Part shown: positions 1 through 12,640 of the stretch, piece after piece
How positions within the stretch are numbered: the first letter of the stretch is position 1
Layout: each line of letters starts with the position of its first letter
Assembly: GCA_944474755.1 (NCBI GenBank)
Contig: OX104117.1
Location: forward strand, 40,875,222-40,939,221
Direction of reading: 5' to 3'
Source of the DNA: Limnoperna fortunei
Taxonomy: Eukaryota; Mollusca; Bivalvia; Mytilida; Modiolidae
DNA length: 64,000 bases
Notes under the pieces: generated by a model
Told to the model about the DNA's origin: nothing
What the model saw: only the letters and a program-made list of their open reading frames with translations
Databases searched by the model: none
Translations under genes and position numbers: made by a program

Positions 1-1284
1 GCAAATTTTAAATAGTTACCACCGGTAACCAATTTTAACCGTGTTTTCCCGAGACACAATGTGTTCCTCCAAACAGATTTTTATAGATTTTGAATGTCAT
101 TCATATACCTACAAAATCATATTCACAATAGAAATTTATCCCATGTTAATTTTCTAAGAATGTAGTCAGAAAAGTGGCAAAAATGTTAATATCTTTGTCC
201 AAAAATTTGCACTAAAAATGCTGAATTTATTGACATAATCGATAGCCTCGTTCTGACTACACATAAATGTAAAGTGTTAAACCAGTTTTGTATATTGTCA
301 TTTAGGTTTTAAATTAAGCCAATAAAAAAGTCATATTTAATATGTTATGTTTTTCCTTGAAAAATAGGGGTTTGAAAATTGGGTATTTCATGGCATAAGA
401 AATGGTCCAAAGTAGCCGCCACGGTTACCATGACAACGGTGGTCAATATTAACAAACAGGCGTTATTTTTGAGGTTCAATAGTCAATATCAAATTATTAA
501 CTGAGAATTAGCAAAATCCATGACATACCGTGGCGTGGTCACTTTGATGCTTAGGGAGAATTGTTATTAAATAGAAAAGTCACCTAAACCTATAAGTAAA
601 CCTAAGTATAACACCCCCCCCCCTTTTTTTTACTGTGATCAATAAACCATGAAGTTGATGAAACAGGTGCAAATTAAGGATGATTTTTGTTTGTTCATAC
701 CCTAATGTATATGTGTATTAAGTTTCCTCATGATGATACCATACAGCTTCCTTCATGGTAAAATAACTTAAACCTGAAGGTAAATCTGGTGGGACTGACA
801 AACTCAACAAAAACCTGTTCGCATTCGCTTAACCCAAAATACAGTCAAGGCAAAGGTTGATTAATGGGGATACAGTCACTGATTCAAACTTTAAATAGAG
901 AACTGGCATATTGCAGATTAAACTATAATGAAAATCAAGTTGCAGACGGACTGAAGGACAGAGTTAAACCAATATTTCCCCTCTCTTATGCAGGTGTATA
1001 ATTAGTTTTTAAACTTACAGTCATGTAATAAATATTACAATGTAAATTAAATTATCTTAATGAACTTTAACTGAACAAGAAAATAAACATATACAGTAAA
1101 ATGTTATTGACAAGATTTTTTTAAGAAGGGGTTTTTAGGGATAAATTAGGAATTTTCCGAATAGAACAAGGGATTAAGCTCTTTGAACAAATCTCCAATC
1201 GAACCCGCTATTTTTTCAGTCGATAAGTGTAAAACAAAAACAACTTCCGATTATTTAAAATCCGGAATCGCATATAATTACGGA
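1..1284. other. Intergenic, no gene seen
   Basis: No supportable coding region on either strand. The stretch is AT-rich with a short C/T homopolymer run near 612-630. Around 930-1000 there is a short piece resembling the dispersed repeat that recurs at 40365-40575 and 59585-59825 (a 'gacgga' segment followed by a CCCCTC tract). Confidence 0.5.
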
Positions 1285-1725
1285 ACAACAGCATATAATA
1301 ACAGATCCACAGCATATAATAACAAAACCACAGCATATAATAACAAAACCACAGCATATAATAACACAACCACAACATATAATAATGAAACCACAGCATA
1401 TAATAACAGAACCACAGCATATAATAACAAAACCACAGCATATAATAATGTAACCACAGCATATAATAACAGAAGCACAGCATATAATAACAGAAGCACA
1501 GCATATAATAACAGAACCACAGCATATAATAACAAAACCACAGCATATAATAACAAAACCACAGCATATAATAACACAACCACAGCATATAATAATGAAA
1601 CCACAGCATATAATAACAGAACCACAGCATATAATAATGAAACCACAGCATATAATAACAGAACCACAGCATATAATAACAGAACCACAGCATATAATAA
1701 CGGAACCACAGCATATAAAGAAGCA
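1285..1725 (+). repeat. 21-bp minisatellite, about 20 units, open as an ORF
   Basis: About twenty head-to-tail copies of a 21-bp unit (ACCACAGCATATAATAAC plus one variable codon). Because 21 is a multiple of three and the unit lacks stops in several frames, long ORFs appear on both strands. The plus frame reads TTAYNN-X, with X being R, K, T, E, V or G. The order of X repeats roughly every ten units (RKKTER occurs twice), a higher-order period near 210 bp. The plus ORF has no ATG. It does lie between a possible acceptor (TTTTTTCAG ending at 1219) and a possible donor (GAG|GTAAAG near 1797), so an exon of about 577 bp cannot be excluded. A non-coding minisatellite is the simpler reading. Confidence 0.9.
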
Positions 1726-1857
1726 TACCAACATAAGACAGTCACGGCGTTCCATAGGTATGGATCAATTTTACTGGATGTTGTATGCATGTATGAGGTA
1801 AAGAAAAAAAATGCGACGCCATTCGTCACGTCAAATAACTGGAAATTTGATTGCTAA

Positions 1858-3088
1858 AGTAAGTCTTAAAATAAAACCCTTTTGATAAGATGTAAAGACA
1901 TTTGACACGCTTGATATTCAACAAAATGCCGAGGATATGGGCACAAAAAAAAGAACAATTTAATTTAACAAGTTTTATTTTACTACTCATATCAAATAAT
2001 CAAAGGTATTTATTAAAATATAATTGCTGTGAAGTTTTGTTTAGCCATGGTAACATTCTTATGTTTGCTTTAATTTTTTACATACATGTATGTTCTCTTA
2101 ATCTTACAGAAAAATGCCACATTTTATTTATGTCGGGTCCAAAGTTCAGAAGCAGCAAACTAAGACATCGTTAGCCTCCTACTGTAACCTTTTATCTCTT
2201 ATACATGAACAGGTGTAATATTTCACTTAGCCGTTTCTAAATTTGTCCAGCCACAAAGATAACATTCTATTTTTAACAACAAGATTAACATTCCAGAACA
2301 CCATGGTCATACTGACTGCTATGTCCACATAAATAGTGACAAGACATATAATATATTCACACTTATTTTTACTAACAGTGCTATACTAATTTACTTGTCC
2401 AATTTTCCCATGCTATATACTACTGGGCCTTTTTTTCTTGAAAAAAAAATGAACTGTTTCGGTTTCAGTCAACCAATCGAAACTTGAGATTTTTCATGTT
2501 GCTAGTTGGTGGAAAAGAATAAACCCATAAATGAGAATAAACTCAAATTTAGAATAAACTCAAACTTAAGTCTGAGATTTCACTTAAGTTTGTTTTGAGA
2601 ATTAAGTCCATAAGTAATTCGAAACAAGGTGCCACTTTCTTATATTTTGCGACAAATGTTCATTTTTAAGATTTAGTTTGTTTTTCTTAAGTACTGACCT
2701 TAACTGGTTTACAATCAATAAAAGTTCCTTAAGACCGTTTATATTACAATATTGACTAGCGGTTTGACGGACGGATGCGAAAGACTAGCGGCGGAAATTA
2801 AAGCTTCAAACGTGTGCAATTTATCAGCAGTGCCCTCAAAATAACAGATTTGAAATGATATTGTTTACATACAACTTAAATATATTGAAGTATGTCTGGA
2901 AAAAGATTAAGTCAGATTTTGGAATGGAAAGATAAGACTAAATGAAATTTTGATTTTAAGCTGGTATTCTTATCTTGTAACTACTTTTAGAACGCGGCAG
3001 GATCATTCATAGTCTGTATGGTCTATGTCACGATGAATACTTCAGTGGGAATAAGGCTTAACTAGAGGCAGGAAAACAAGGACTAGCT
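1858..3088. other. Intergenic and presumed 5' region of the GPCR gene
   Basis: No ORF with coding character was found. Positions 2530-2600 contain short direct repeats of an 'aataaactcaaa(c/t)tta' motif. The 5' UTR and promoter of the receptor gene must lie here or further upstream, but no TATA box or initiator could be assigned with confidence. Confidence 0.4.
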
Positions 3089-6000
3089 ATGGAACATCTC
3101 AATTTGACGTTTGATTTTGACTTTGGAAATTTTAGCTTGTCTGATTTAATGAGCAAATCTAATCAGAATGAAATGTCTGGTCAAGAGAAAGTGATCAAAA
3201 TACTCGTATATGTGTTAGCAATTTCAGTATCATTTTTCGGGAATTTGACATTGATCATAGTTATTTTGTCTACAAAGAGCTTACGAACAAAGTTTAATTA
3301 CTATATATTGAACCTAGCTGTAGCTGATATTTTGGTACCGGCGACATGTATGTGGCTTCATTTGATTAATGATTTTTACAAATCTAAATGGATACTTGGG
3401 ACATTTTTTTGCAGAATCAACACTTTTTCTCAAGGTTAGTGTTTATTTAATAAACATTGAATATTTTAATTATTTGAAAATACAAAAGACTCACAAACAA
3501 AAACAATATAAGTGCAATGATTTATCAAAGTATGGAGAAAACAGTAAACTAATTTGACATTTCTCCAATTTTATTTGTTTTTATTGCAGTTCTGGTAGTG
3601 TCAGTTGGAATTCTTACATTGATGGCAACAATATTGGACAGATTTCTTGCTGCTGAACACCCCTCTCTTCTGTGGCTAACCCAAGGTAACCAAACTGTTG
3701 TCGTAGTAGCGATCTGGATATGTGGAGCATTGTTAGCATTACCATGGTTACTGTACACAAATCTTGTCGAGTTCGACTGGATCGGTGGACATGAGTCTTT
3801 GTGTCAAGCCAAATTCCCTTCTGAAGATTCGAGGAAAGCCTTTACAACTGTATTTGCGATCATTGGATATGCAATTCCTATTTGGATTATGTGTGTTTGT
3901 ATGGTGCTTTCAATGGGAAAACCCAAAAAGGCAAATATCCCTGTGACAATGATGCAGTTTTCGTCCATTGAAATGAAAAGAAGGGTAAATGTCAAACTTT
4001 TAAGTATTTGAACTCATAATTTACAGTGTTAAAAGTGTGTTGCGGTTGTCGGTTACTTGTTTTACTGCTTATACGAGGCGATATTTAAACAATAACATTA
4101 CTTCATCAAAAGAAAACTTCTTCACAAATCTATTTCTATAAATTTGCATAAAAATTTTCAGTTGAAAAAGAGGTAAAAAATCTAAGACTTTCCACTTGCA
4201 CTTCTACTTTTAAAGGAAGCATCTGATACATGGCGTCTGATAACGTGCATCCAAACAATGTCGCTTGCCGCTTATATCATGGCGAATAATTGCATTTTCA
4301 ATAAAAAATTTATTATCAAATATTCTAACATGACGTGATTTAAAGGCTTTGAGACCACAACTGTGGTAAAAAAATGTTTTATCTATGAGCAAGACGCGCT
4401 GAGAAGGGCGTGTTTTAAATGGCTGTTCCAATTACAAAACTGTAACTCCCAACGGAAAGCTATTGCATATGACGTATAAATCTTATAAATAGCGACATGC
4501 GCTATAATTATCCGTTGCAATATATTGTGTGTTACATTGACGGAACAGCCAGTTTATGGCGGAAATGATGTTTTCTATAGGTACGAAAATATTATAAATG
4601 TACTCTAATTGTCTTATTAGTATAGAAATAATTCACGGAGGCCTGTGATTGATCATTGTTTTACCACGGGATGACCATTTATGTCGTTATTTTATCCCTC
4701 GCTATTGCTCGGGATAAAATAATACGACATAAATGGTCACCCGTGGTAAAACAATGATAAACCATAGCCTCCGTGAATTATTTCTTAAATAATAACAGCA
4801 CACAAATTCCAATATACAACAAATGACCATAGCAACCAGTTTTACCTATGAAACGCGTAACTGCTAGATGAACCTACACAAATGCGCGGATAACAGAATA
4901 AAACTAATTACTCTTGTCCTTCTACAGGCTTTAAACATGCTGATGGCCATCTTAATAGTATTCTTTGTATGTTGGACACCACAACAAAGTCTTCGTCTTT
5001 GGGATGTTTATCGATCAAGAGGTCCTCATACCAAGGTAAGTTATAAACCTAATTATAGAAGATATCAGGTATTTTTGAATTCTCGTTGTTGCGATAAATA
5101 CACATTGTGATTAAGTTTATTTTTGGAGTTGATAGTTTTTTATTCTTTTGCGCCATGACCAGACGCATTAAAAAATACAGGATTTTGAAATGAATTTTCA
5201 TGAAGTTTCATAGCTTTTACCTTCGTTTAAAGTCCTAGCAGTTGTTTTACATTGATCTTCTGGTGCGTAAAATTAACCTTGATATGTTTAAGTCATAGTT
5301 AGAAACATGAGTAAAAATCTTTTGTTAAAGCTTCCGAGTAGATGAGAATTTTATTATTAAGCATATTCATTAAAATGATTACAGTTTCATCGTATTGAAA
5401 TATACTATTCACAAATTTATCAATTTGATTTTGATATTTAGCTCCATTGTAATTTCTACTAATCCGATAACGTTATAATATGTAGGATGACTATTTCTAC
5501 TATAATTGTTCTTGTTTTGACTGTAAAATACATGTATACTGAGTCTGGTACGCTATTTTTGTTCATTTCAGTTACCTCATGGCATAGAAACATATACCTT
5601 TGTGGCTTTCTACCTTGCATATTTTAGTACCTGTTGCCACCCAATTATTTACATTTACTTCAACAAATGTTTCCGATACGCAGCAGTGGCATTGATCAAA
5701 TGTAAAAGACACAAGTTTAGTCCAACGACCGTTTATCCAGGTAGATTTCACTTATCCTTAGTTATAAGCAAATTGCGTTGTTTTCTTTACCAATGTCTCC
5801 AATGTCTACTATTAAGAAGGCATGAAGGGATAAGCGACTGTTTTCAGAATACAAAGTTTATTTCTTTACTGACTCTAGTCACACGGAAAAATGAAGAATC
5901 AAAACCAAGAAAACAATACATTTTTTTCTAACTTATTAAACAAGTTTTTTATATGCTTGTATAGATGAATGTATGCTTAACTTAATTATAACATGTAATA

Positions 6001-7713
6001 CTGTGAACAAATGTACTTAGAACCGTGAATTACAGACTCCTTTTTTTAAGCGCGCATCACAAAATACAGAAAAATAGCGCAATTAACCCATATAAGGTTA
6101 CAGTCAGTTAATAGTTGCATATGCAAAATATTTAATTTTTATATCAAGTATTGCTTTAAATAATTACGTCTGCAAATTTGAACCGGATACGGTCCTCCTT
6201 TACATTTAACAATTTATTCCGGGGCAAGGAAAACCCGTGAGGGGTACAAAACAAACGTACGCCTACCCAACTGGCAACTGTTAAATTAGTGAAAGCGTAA
6301 CTTTAGTTCTTTTTTAATGTCATATTAGTCCTGATCACCATGAAAACAAAATTCGTAGGACCTATCAGACATGTCTGGTGAAAATCCCTTCGATTCCAAT
6401 CGTTTTCTTGAAGTTAGCCGGCCGGCTGAAGTCTATTATAGCTGTAGTTCGTTACTTCAATATGTATAAGGTTAGTAATACATGCATTTGATGTTGCACA
6501 TTAAAACTGTTTAAAAAATATTTAATGTTAATATCGATAAATTCGATTATTAAATTATTTCTGTGTTTTGTTATGCGCGCTTAAAACAGGGGGTCTATAA
6601 TTTTAGTAGTATAGATGCTAAACGTTTTGGTAAATTTCTGAGAAACAACGACCAAACCCATCTCTGTCATATTAACGTACAGTTGTGTTCCTTTTTGCTA
6701 TCATAAAAGTAACCACCAGAATCAATCCCACGGGTTCAAAAAATCCGTCTTTCTAGTTATTTAAAATAAATGGACCAAAAGCTTTGTCTCATATTAACAA
6801 TAAGATAAAACATCATAAAAGTGTTATTAAATAAAGCGGTAAATAATATTCAACAGTCGTTCACTGAAAAATCGAACCTCATTATGGCCGTAATAGTTTC
6901 ATATGCAACCTATTTTATGGTCATACCGCTATGGTGATACTTGTTTGTCCCGTAACTTTGAATGATTGCTTAACATCCAGGGCATAGGCGTGGTAAGCGG
7001 TACGGCCGGTACGGTTTCGACCGTACCACTTCAAATTGCTGGTACGGAAAACAGTACCAGTTTTTTGTTAATTGAAATACACAATGGTCCATGTTATAAC
7101 CTTACACGCTGTGGACTGAGAGCTGGAAATCGTCCAGTCGTAAATAATTCTGACTGACAATATGTTTAGTTATGAAATTGACAGAATAGATTTTTTCTTG
7201 ACCAAGATGCCAAAATAATTAAAGAACTACTAATCTTATCTCCAGAATCGTATTGTCTCCATTTTATATTCCTAATTAATCCCAGTGCGTACTAATCGGT
7301 AACAATGTATTTAAACGTTGTGTAAATCTTAGTAATTAGAATAACTACGTATATGAAATGTCTTATTTACAACTGTGTACAGGTCAGACCAAACAGTGCT
7401 GCTCGAGTACACTTTGCATTGATTAAATACTGAAATCGGGTAATAAATCCGACGAACTTCTCGGAACTTCTCGAGACGTAAAAAGGGTAGCAAAGGAATG
7501 CAATTTGTTTTACAACATTTTTGTTTCTTTGTAGAAATAACGTCAGATGTGCCATTACATAATTTAGAATCTGAAGTTGAAGAACAAAACTCTACTGTAC
7601 CCGGTAGTTGTGAGCAACAAGGATCAAACCAACAACCTCAAAACAACGATGACCACAGCTCTAATACTAGTTATGACATACAATACCAAGAACAGAAAGA
7701 AACAACCCTGTGA
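3089..7713 (+). CDS. Rhodopsin-family GPCR, neuropeptide-receptor-like (5 exons, 398 aa)
   Basis: Seven-TM receptor, presumably in the plasma membrane and G-protein coupled. Exons 3089-3434, 3590-3984, 4928-5035, 5572-5740 and 7535-7713 join in phase (1197 nt) with GT-AG borders, from the first ATG to TGA. N-glycosylation sites are at N5 and N14. TM1 carries GN (51-52), TM2 LAVAD (D80), TM3 starts at C108 and ends in DRF (132-134, variant of DRY). The ECL2 cysteine is C187, which can pair with C108. TM5 has P212, TM6 has CWTP (262-265), and TM7 ends HPIIY (306-310) where NPxxY is usual. The tail (319-398) has a proximal cysteine and is Gln/Asn/Ser-rich. The CxxxFP ECL2 and CWxP motifs resemble peptide receptors of the NPFF/RYamide/QRFP type, but the ligand cannot be named. 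Introns hold a hairpin repeat (4354-4800). Alternatively it may be an orphan lineage-specific receptor. Confidence 0.88.
4354..4800. mobile_element. Dispersed repeat with internal hairpin (copy 1)
   Basis: Lies in GPCR intron 2. Positions 4627-4785 form a long imperfect palindrome: the left arm begins AATAATTCACGGAGGC and the right arm ends GCCTCCGTGAATTATT. The stretch before it is about 80% identical by eye to 52445-52680, where the same hairpin recurs in decayed form, so this is a mobile repeat family. No ORF is visible. Probably a non-autonomous DNA element; family unknown. Confidence 0.75.
6955..7140 (+). repeat. GGTACGG-rich segment
   Basis: Several copies of (G)GTACGG and its complement lie within about 90 bp of GPCR intron 4, with a central 'cggtacgg..ccgtacc' inverted pair. 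The motif also dominates the element at 25364-25610, so the two may be distant relatives. No coding content was recognised. Confidence 0.35.
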
Positions 7714-8443
7714 GCTCCAACTAAACATCTAGTTTGTACATAGCTAGAATACTTTCAACGTGCAGAAAGAGATACCAGTGTTGTTAATCGTTGGCGTATA
7801 TTAGGGGAGAAACGTTGGCGTGGTATACCAGATAGATAAGTCTGCCAAGTTGCGTGCCAGGTATGACGTACGGTTTACGTCATTAGATATGAAACAACTG
7901 TTGTTATCTTGATAGCCCATATTAATAGTGCGTTGGAACTAGTTAGTATATAAATCTGAAAGAGAGTGGACAGCAGTGTCTTTAGCTATACCAAAAAGCC
8001 TCGAATCTATAAAATCTACATAGGCTTAAATGTTAGTTTTGTGTTTACAGACTGCAAACACAAGGCCGCTTTTAGACAAATAAACCAGTACACGATTTTG
8101 GGAAGGATTATATTTTACGCCTGTAATTTTGTATGCCTAGATATTTTAAAAGCGACAGGTTGTAACTTTGTATCTTTATTGTTAATACGAGTTGAAACAA
8201 CTGCGAAGTTTGACTCTCGCTACTTATTCTCGTTAAAGGTTATATTCGTGTGCGATGGGTCTGGGTTGGGTTTCCAATATTCGGATTTTCTTAATTTGGA
8301 TACTTTGGAATTGTTTATTTCCTAACAGCAGTGCAGTAAATGAATTATATTATGTTATCAATCAAATTTCTGTATGATGATTTTGGTTGACCATATTATT
8401 TTTTTGTGAAATAAGGGCGGTCCTAAAGATTTTGGAGTTAGCC
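7714..8443 (+). other. Presumed 3' UTR of the GPCR gene
   Basis: Follows the receptor stop codon. An AATAAA lies at 8079-8084, about 365 nt downstream, and is a reasonable poly(A) signal. An open frame spans much of 7966-8325 but starts at GTG, has no protein signature and is probably fortuitous. Confidence 0.35.
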
Positions 8444-8660
8444 TGGCATGTCCAAAAGTGCTAATTGAGATTTTGCACATGCCACAGGTAATGTAATTAC
8501 GTCATTGGTGTTAATCCTTTAACAAAAGTTTATTGATAATATTCTGCCGAAATACGAAGATAATCCTTCTAAAAATCCACAATTATCTTTTTCTTTGTAA
8601 ATAAAAAAAGTTAATTCTTCACAAAAATGCTTCCAATTGTTAACTTAAAAAGCGTTGTTT
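8444..8660 (+). repeat. Dispersed repeat, pair with 23430-23645
   Basis: From 'ttgcacatgccacaggtaat' onward this segment aligns by eye over about 210 bp with 23454-23645: the same order of the acgtcattggtgttaatc, ttaacaaa, ttgataat and aatcctt blocks, with substitutions and small indels. Same orientation. No coding content or terminal repeats were recognised. Confidence 0.6.
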
Positions 8661-9989
8661 GCGAAAACTATTGTTGATTTCTATAGTTAAAATAAAAGCT
8701 AATTTTTAACTTGTTAACATTTGAAACTTTTTTTACTTTTTTTTACAATTTGCTATACCTAAAATTTGACACAAGCAGACGATTCAGGTCAAATAATTAT
8801 TTCTTGATTAAATTGTATGGAAATGCAGAAAATTGCTACAATATTTTAAAATCGATTTAAAGGATAGGCAAAATCAAATATGATGTAGATAGAGAACTCT
8901 CAAAATAAGAGGAACAAACAATACAAAATAGAAAACAAAACAATAATGTACTAAAAAGCCAATATGCAGCTGTAGTTGGTCGCATAGTTTTCCTTCCAAC
9001 TTTTGTTTCTTTGTTTTGTTTTGCTTTGTTTTTTTTTTTTTGGGGGGGGGGGGGTGTTATTTGTTTGTTTGTTACATATTTTTTGTGTTGTTGTTGTTGT
9101 TGCTGCTGAACACATTAATGATTAAACTTGGTTGTCTAGTTCTGTGGAAGCAGACACGTGAATCGTAAAAAATGGATCTATTTGTAGGATCTCAATTACA
9201 CGGGGTGGGGGGTGGGGGTGTAACTTGGTATATATAGAGTAATACGGATGTGCGGCCCGAATGGGTAACTTTTTAACTCTCCAAAATATATAAAAGGGTA
9301 GCTTTTTTCATTGAAAAATATATCATAGGGTATAGTTATAAATTATCTAAATATATTAATGCCTCAATTCTCGTCTTGAGCATGTTAAGCCTATGTAAAC
9401 CACAGTTATTTTACAAACAAAGTGTTCCATTAACATCACATGATCATTTTGGTAGTGAATCATCACAAGTCAGTGTTTCTGTGTCCACATGTTTCGTGCA
9501 TGGACACAACCCAACAAACCTGACTTGTGAGGATGGTAGTGAATGAATATTTTGCCAATGGGTATGTGCAGTAATAAAATATATGAATAGGTCTGATTTA
9601 TTAATTCAATATATGATTGGGTCCCGTTTAAAACATCCGAAAATATATGAAAAGTGTGGGTTTTCAAATCTCCGTCCGCAGACCTGTACTAAATGTATCC
9701 TTAGTTACCCCTCACCCCCGTGAGTACGTATAACTGCTGTATATGAACTACTTTAATTACACTGACTATTATTTATTACAATCTTTTCTCTACTATTTTT
9801 TGTTATATTAAATATATATTTCATCGAATATTCGGTGAAATATGTAAAATCCCGAGAAGATCGAATGATCTGTATACGTAGGCACATTTTTTCCTGATTC
9901 AGCAGTGTGTCTAAATATAGATATGAAGTCGGTGTTATATTTAGGTTAACAATGACGTCAACTATAGTGTATATAAACATTCCCTCAAT
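8661..9989. other. Intergenic, low-complexity tracts
   Basis: No gene is supportable. Contains T and G homopolymer runs at 9030-9053, a TTG microsatellite near 9088-9108 and a G-rich tract at 9200-9220. Confidence 0.5.
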
Positions 9990-10720
9990 CGTTGTTATTC
10001 GGAACAGGTGACAGTCCCCTTCTGATAGGTCATGGACGTGATCGATTGGAAGAGAGTGCTGTCTAAGCACCAAATTCACTAACTATTATGCTTACTTCGT
10101 AACTCTCCTAGGTTTTCATACCAAGGAACCGTTCCCGGTTTTTGGACCCTCACCATAGCGACCTCGCAAACCTAGAAATGGGCTAAGGGGTAGGTGTGGA
10201 CACCCAAAAACCACAGGACTGTACTGATGTCTGTCAGTATCTTCATTGTTAAATTGATGGCATTGGTAGAGAATTGTGGTTTTTGCGGACTATCATCAGT
10301 TTAAGGTAAGTCGAACAAGTAGTTCAATTGACCTACCCCACAATTGACCCAATTATAGCATTATCGGTAAAATGTAAGTATATACAAGTTCATTTTATTT
10401 TTATGCCTCGTGTTAAATTGATAGTTATTTATTTCAAATAAATATTTTGACAATCTACCCCCTCCTTTTTCAAAATCGGTTTTTTAGGGGGGGGGGGGGG
10501 GGCAAGTGACAGATTTAATTTTAATCAAATTATTTATCTGCTGTTAAAGAACAGGTAAAATCGTAAAAAGTATACAATCCTTGGATCATGTTTTACTTAA
10601 GTCCAAACCTCGAACGGTTACACAATTAGAGTTACGAAGTAAGCGGGTGACTTTGGACTTGGGACTGTACTCTCTGCCGATCGATTATGTGAAGCAAACA
10701 GAGGGTTGTAAAATACTATG
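9990..10720. repeat. Imperfect inverted-repeat pair
   Basis: The complement of 10020-10155 and the plus strand of 10590-10700 share, in the same order, GTTACGAAGTAAGC and CTCTCT(G/T)CC(G/A)ATCGAT. Outside the first block they also share an ACCGTTC..GGTTT..GGAC block. The arms are diverged and about 110 bp long, separated by roughly 430 bp that includes a poly-G run at 10489-10502. This may be an old foldback element. ORFs on either arm are by-products. Confidence 0.5.
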
Positions 10721-10897
10721 CAACCCAAAGAGCTACATTGCTCACTTGACCATAAAGGTCAGCTCAATGTTATCACTTGTTATGTTGTTTTTGATCGGAA
10801 ATCCGCAGAACTTGGATCAACATTGGAACATATAGTAGCATTGCGGAAACTACAATAGCATTTTGGATCTGACTTAATTTATAATGTACCAGGATGG

Positions 10898-11245
10898 TTA
10901 TTGATTGATTGATTGGTTGATTGATTTACGACCAGCGAGCAGTAAAGCAATGTTCAGGACGAGAACAAGTTAACAAACAATAAATCAACGTATGGAGTAT
11001 TGGGTAGGGGCGAAGAACAGCCTTTTGTAGCGGCTGCAATGGGACTCCCCTTTTGCGAAATGTTCAACAGGGGTGTTAATTGTGCAAAGTGCGTGGCACT
11101 CTCCAAACTCGTTACCAACTATACGCTCCTCGGCCAGGCTTTCCGTATAATGACCTGCCAACTCCCAACGAGAGAGTCTCTCATAACCGCCACGCGAAGA
11201 CGCGCTACGATTCTCTGGAATGTATGTTCCTATAGGCTGTCATAA
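10898..11245 (+). mobile_element. ATTG-ended SINE-like repeat (family B), plus copy
   Basis: Begins in an (ATTG)n run, then 'cagcgagcagtaaagca..ttcaggacgagaacaagttaacaaacaataaatcaac', followed by a GTGGCACTCTCCAAAC block and further conserved blocks. The same order is seen in reverse complement at 54235-54682 and, more decayed, at 16690-17030. The ORF within it is not a gene. The repeated CAAT/ATTG end resembles the 3' tail of a retroposon; the internal promoter type was not resolved. Confidence 0.7.
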
Positions 11246-11465
11246 ATCACTGGACTTAGTTTCTGTGAAACATTTAAACCAATTGAAACCCGACTTAATA
11301 GCTATTTAAACAGTCAATGGTACCAAAGTTGTTTTATGCCAATCTGAAGAAGGTTGCAGCGGGGCTTCAATTAATATTGACCAGAGGTAGATGACAATTA
11401 TTTGCGTTATCTCAAATCATACAAATAACAGGCAAAAAAGGTTTCAGTATACTGATATTCAACTC

Positions 11466-11585
11466 TGATTGATTGATTGATTGACTGATTGATTGATTGA
11501 TTTAGGATTGACGTACAGCGACCAATATTTCATCTACTTTCAGGACAGAAACAAGTTGACAAATAATAAATCAATTGGGAAACTT
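11466..11585 (+). mobile_element. Fragment of ATTG-ended repeat (family B)
   Basis: An (ATTG)n run followed by the 'ttcaggacagaaacaagttgacaaataataaatcaa' block that defines the family start at 10898. The rest of the element is absent. Confidence 0.65.
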
Positions 11586-12640
11586 TATTTGATCAATTGA
11601 AAAAATAACTGCGACTAGAAAACTGTGTAGAGCCGAGCAGGTAACGAAACCTTTCTAGAGGCTCTTTATTGCGCCTCCTCTTTTTGTGCATCCATTAAAT
11701 GGTCTTTTGGAAAAAAATGTCCCAAACAAGGCGTATCTTTACAAAAATACTAGTTACAAACCGCGATCCTTGCTAGTCAGTAATTTATTTTTCATTTGTA
11801 ATGGGGACGGGAGCAAAGGTCTTTTCTGTTAACGTGGTTTGGTTATTTGTATGCATCTGTTAACCGTTTTTTTTTAAATAAAGCAACTGTCAACTGTTTT
11901 CAACCATTAATTGTTTTTGGTCCTATTCTTTGTCTTTTTCTTATTATTTTTTCACTACAAAAATAAGTCCGTACCATTTAGCCAATACCATTAGACCAAA
12001 TTTTAAAAACTAATAGGATTGTTCCATAATGTGTAGAGATAAAGTTAGATTTAGACATTTTTAAAATTGCTTTCGGCGGACTAAGTGGTACATTAACGAT
12101 AAACAAAGCCTAGAGATACATATAGGTAAATGGCATTTTAAAAGATGTGATCATTCATATTCTCAAAGAACGTTGTATCTACGTATATGAATCTTCACAT
12201 AGTTGTCTAGTATGAAAAGATATGTACTAGTATTTCAAGAAGGCCGTCATTGCCATGGAAACCTTTCAAAGTGAGAAAAAAAGTGGTGCGATAATCGCCG
12301 ACCAGATTTTATTCGAACTTCACAGGAATGATGCTCACATAAACAATATGCGTTGAGCAAATAAAATTAGAATCAGTTAATCAAATTATTTTTCCATATA
12401 TGGAAACAAAAGAAGGGGATATGTTTAGTTATTTCTTGATCAAGTTTTAACATACTTTATAAAATGTGTCAGGATTAGTTATAGATTTGCTGTGGGGTTT
12501 TTATTTTTTAAAATGACAACCCTTGTCATTGTAACGGAGCTGCAATGTTTAACAAAACTAGAGCAAAAAAAGTAGGTGTGTTCCAATGTTGAAAATTTTA
12601 AAAACTTTATTATAAGAGGTCCCAAAAGAGAGTTCAGGCA
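11586..12640. other. Intergenic, no gene seen
   Basis: AT-rich, with no ORF of coding character, no RNA gene and no obvious inverted repeat. Confidence 0.45.

Noticed and set aside
1208..1829. Long minus-strand ORFs rich in Leu, Tyr and Cys
   Set aside because: They are the antisense frames of the 21-bp minisatellite and have no start context, splice signal or homology.
7966..8325. 119-codon plus-strand ORF after the GPCR
   Set aside because: Starts at GTG inside the presumed 3' UTR and has no family motif.
10581..10835. 84-codon plus-strand ORF and the 108-codon minus-strand ORF at 9753-10079
   Set aside because: Parts of both fall in the arms of the same inverted repeat, which explains their shared SLPID(H/Y)V text.
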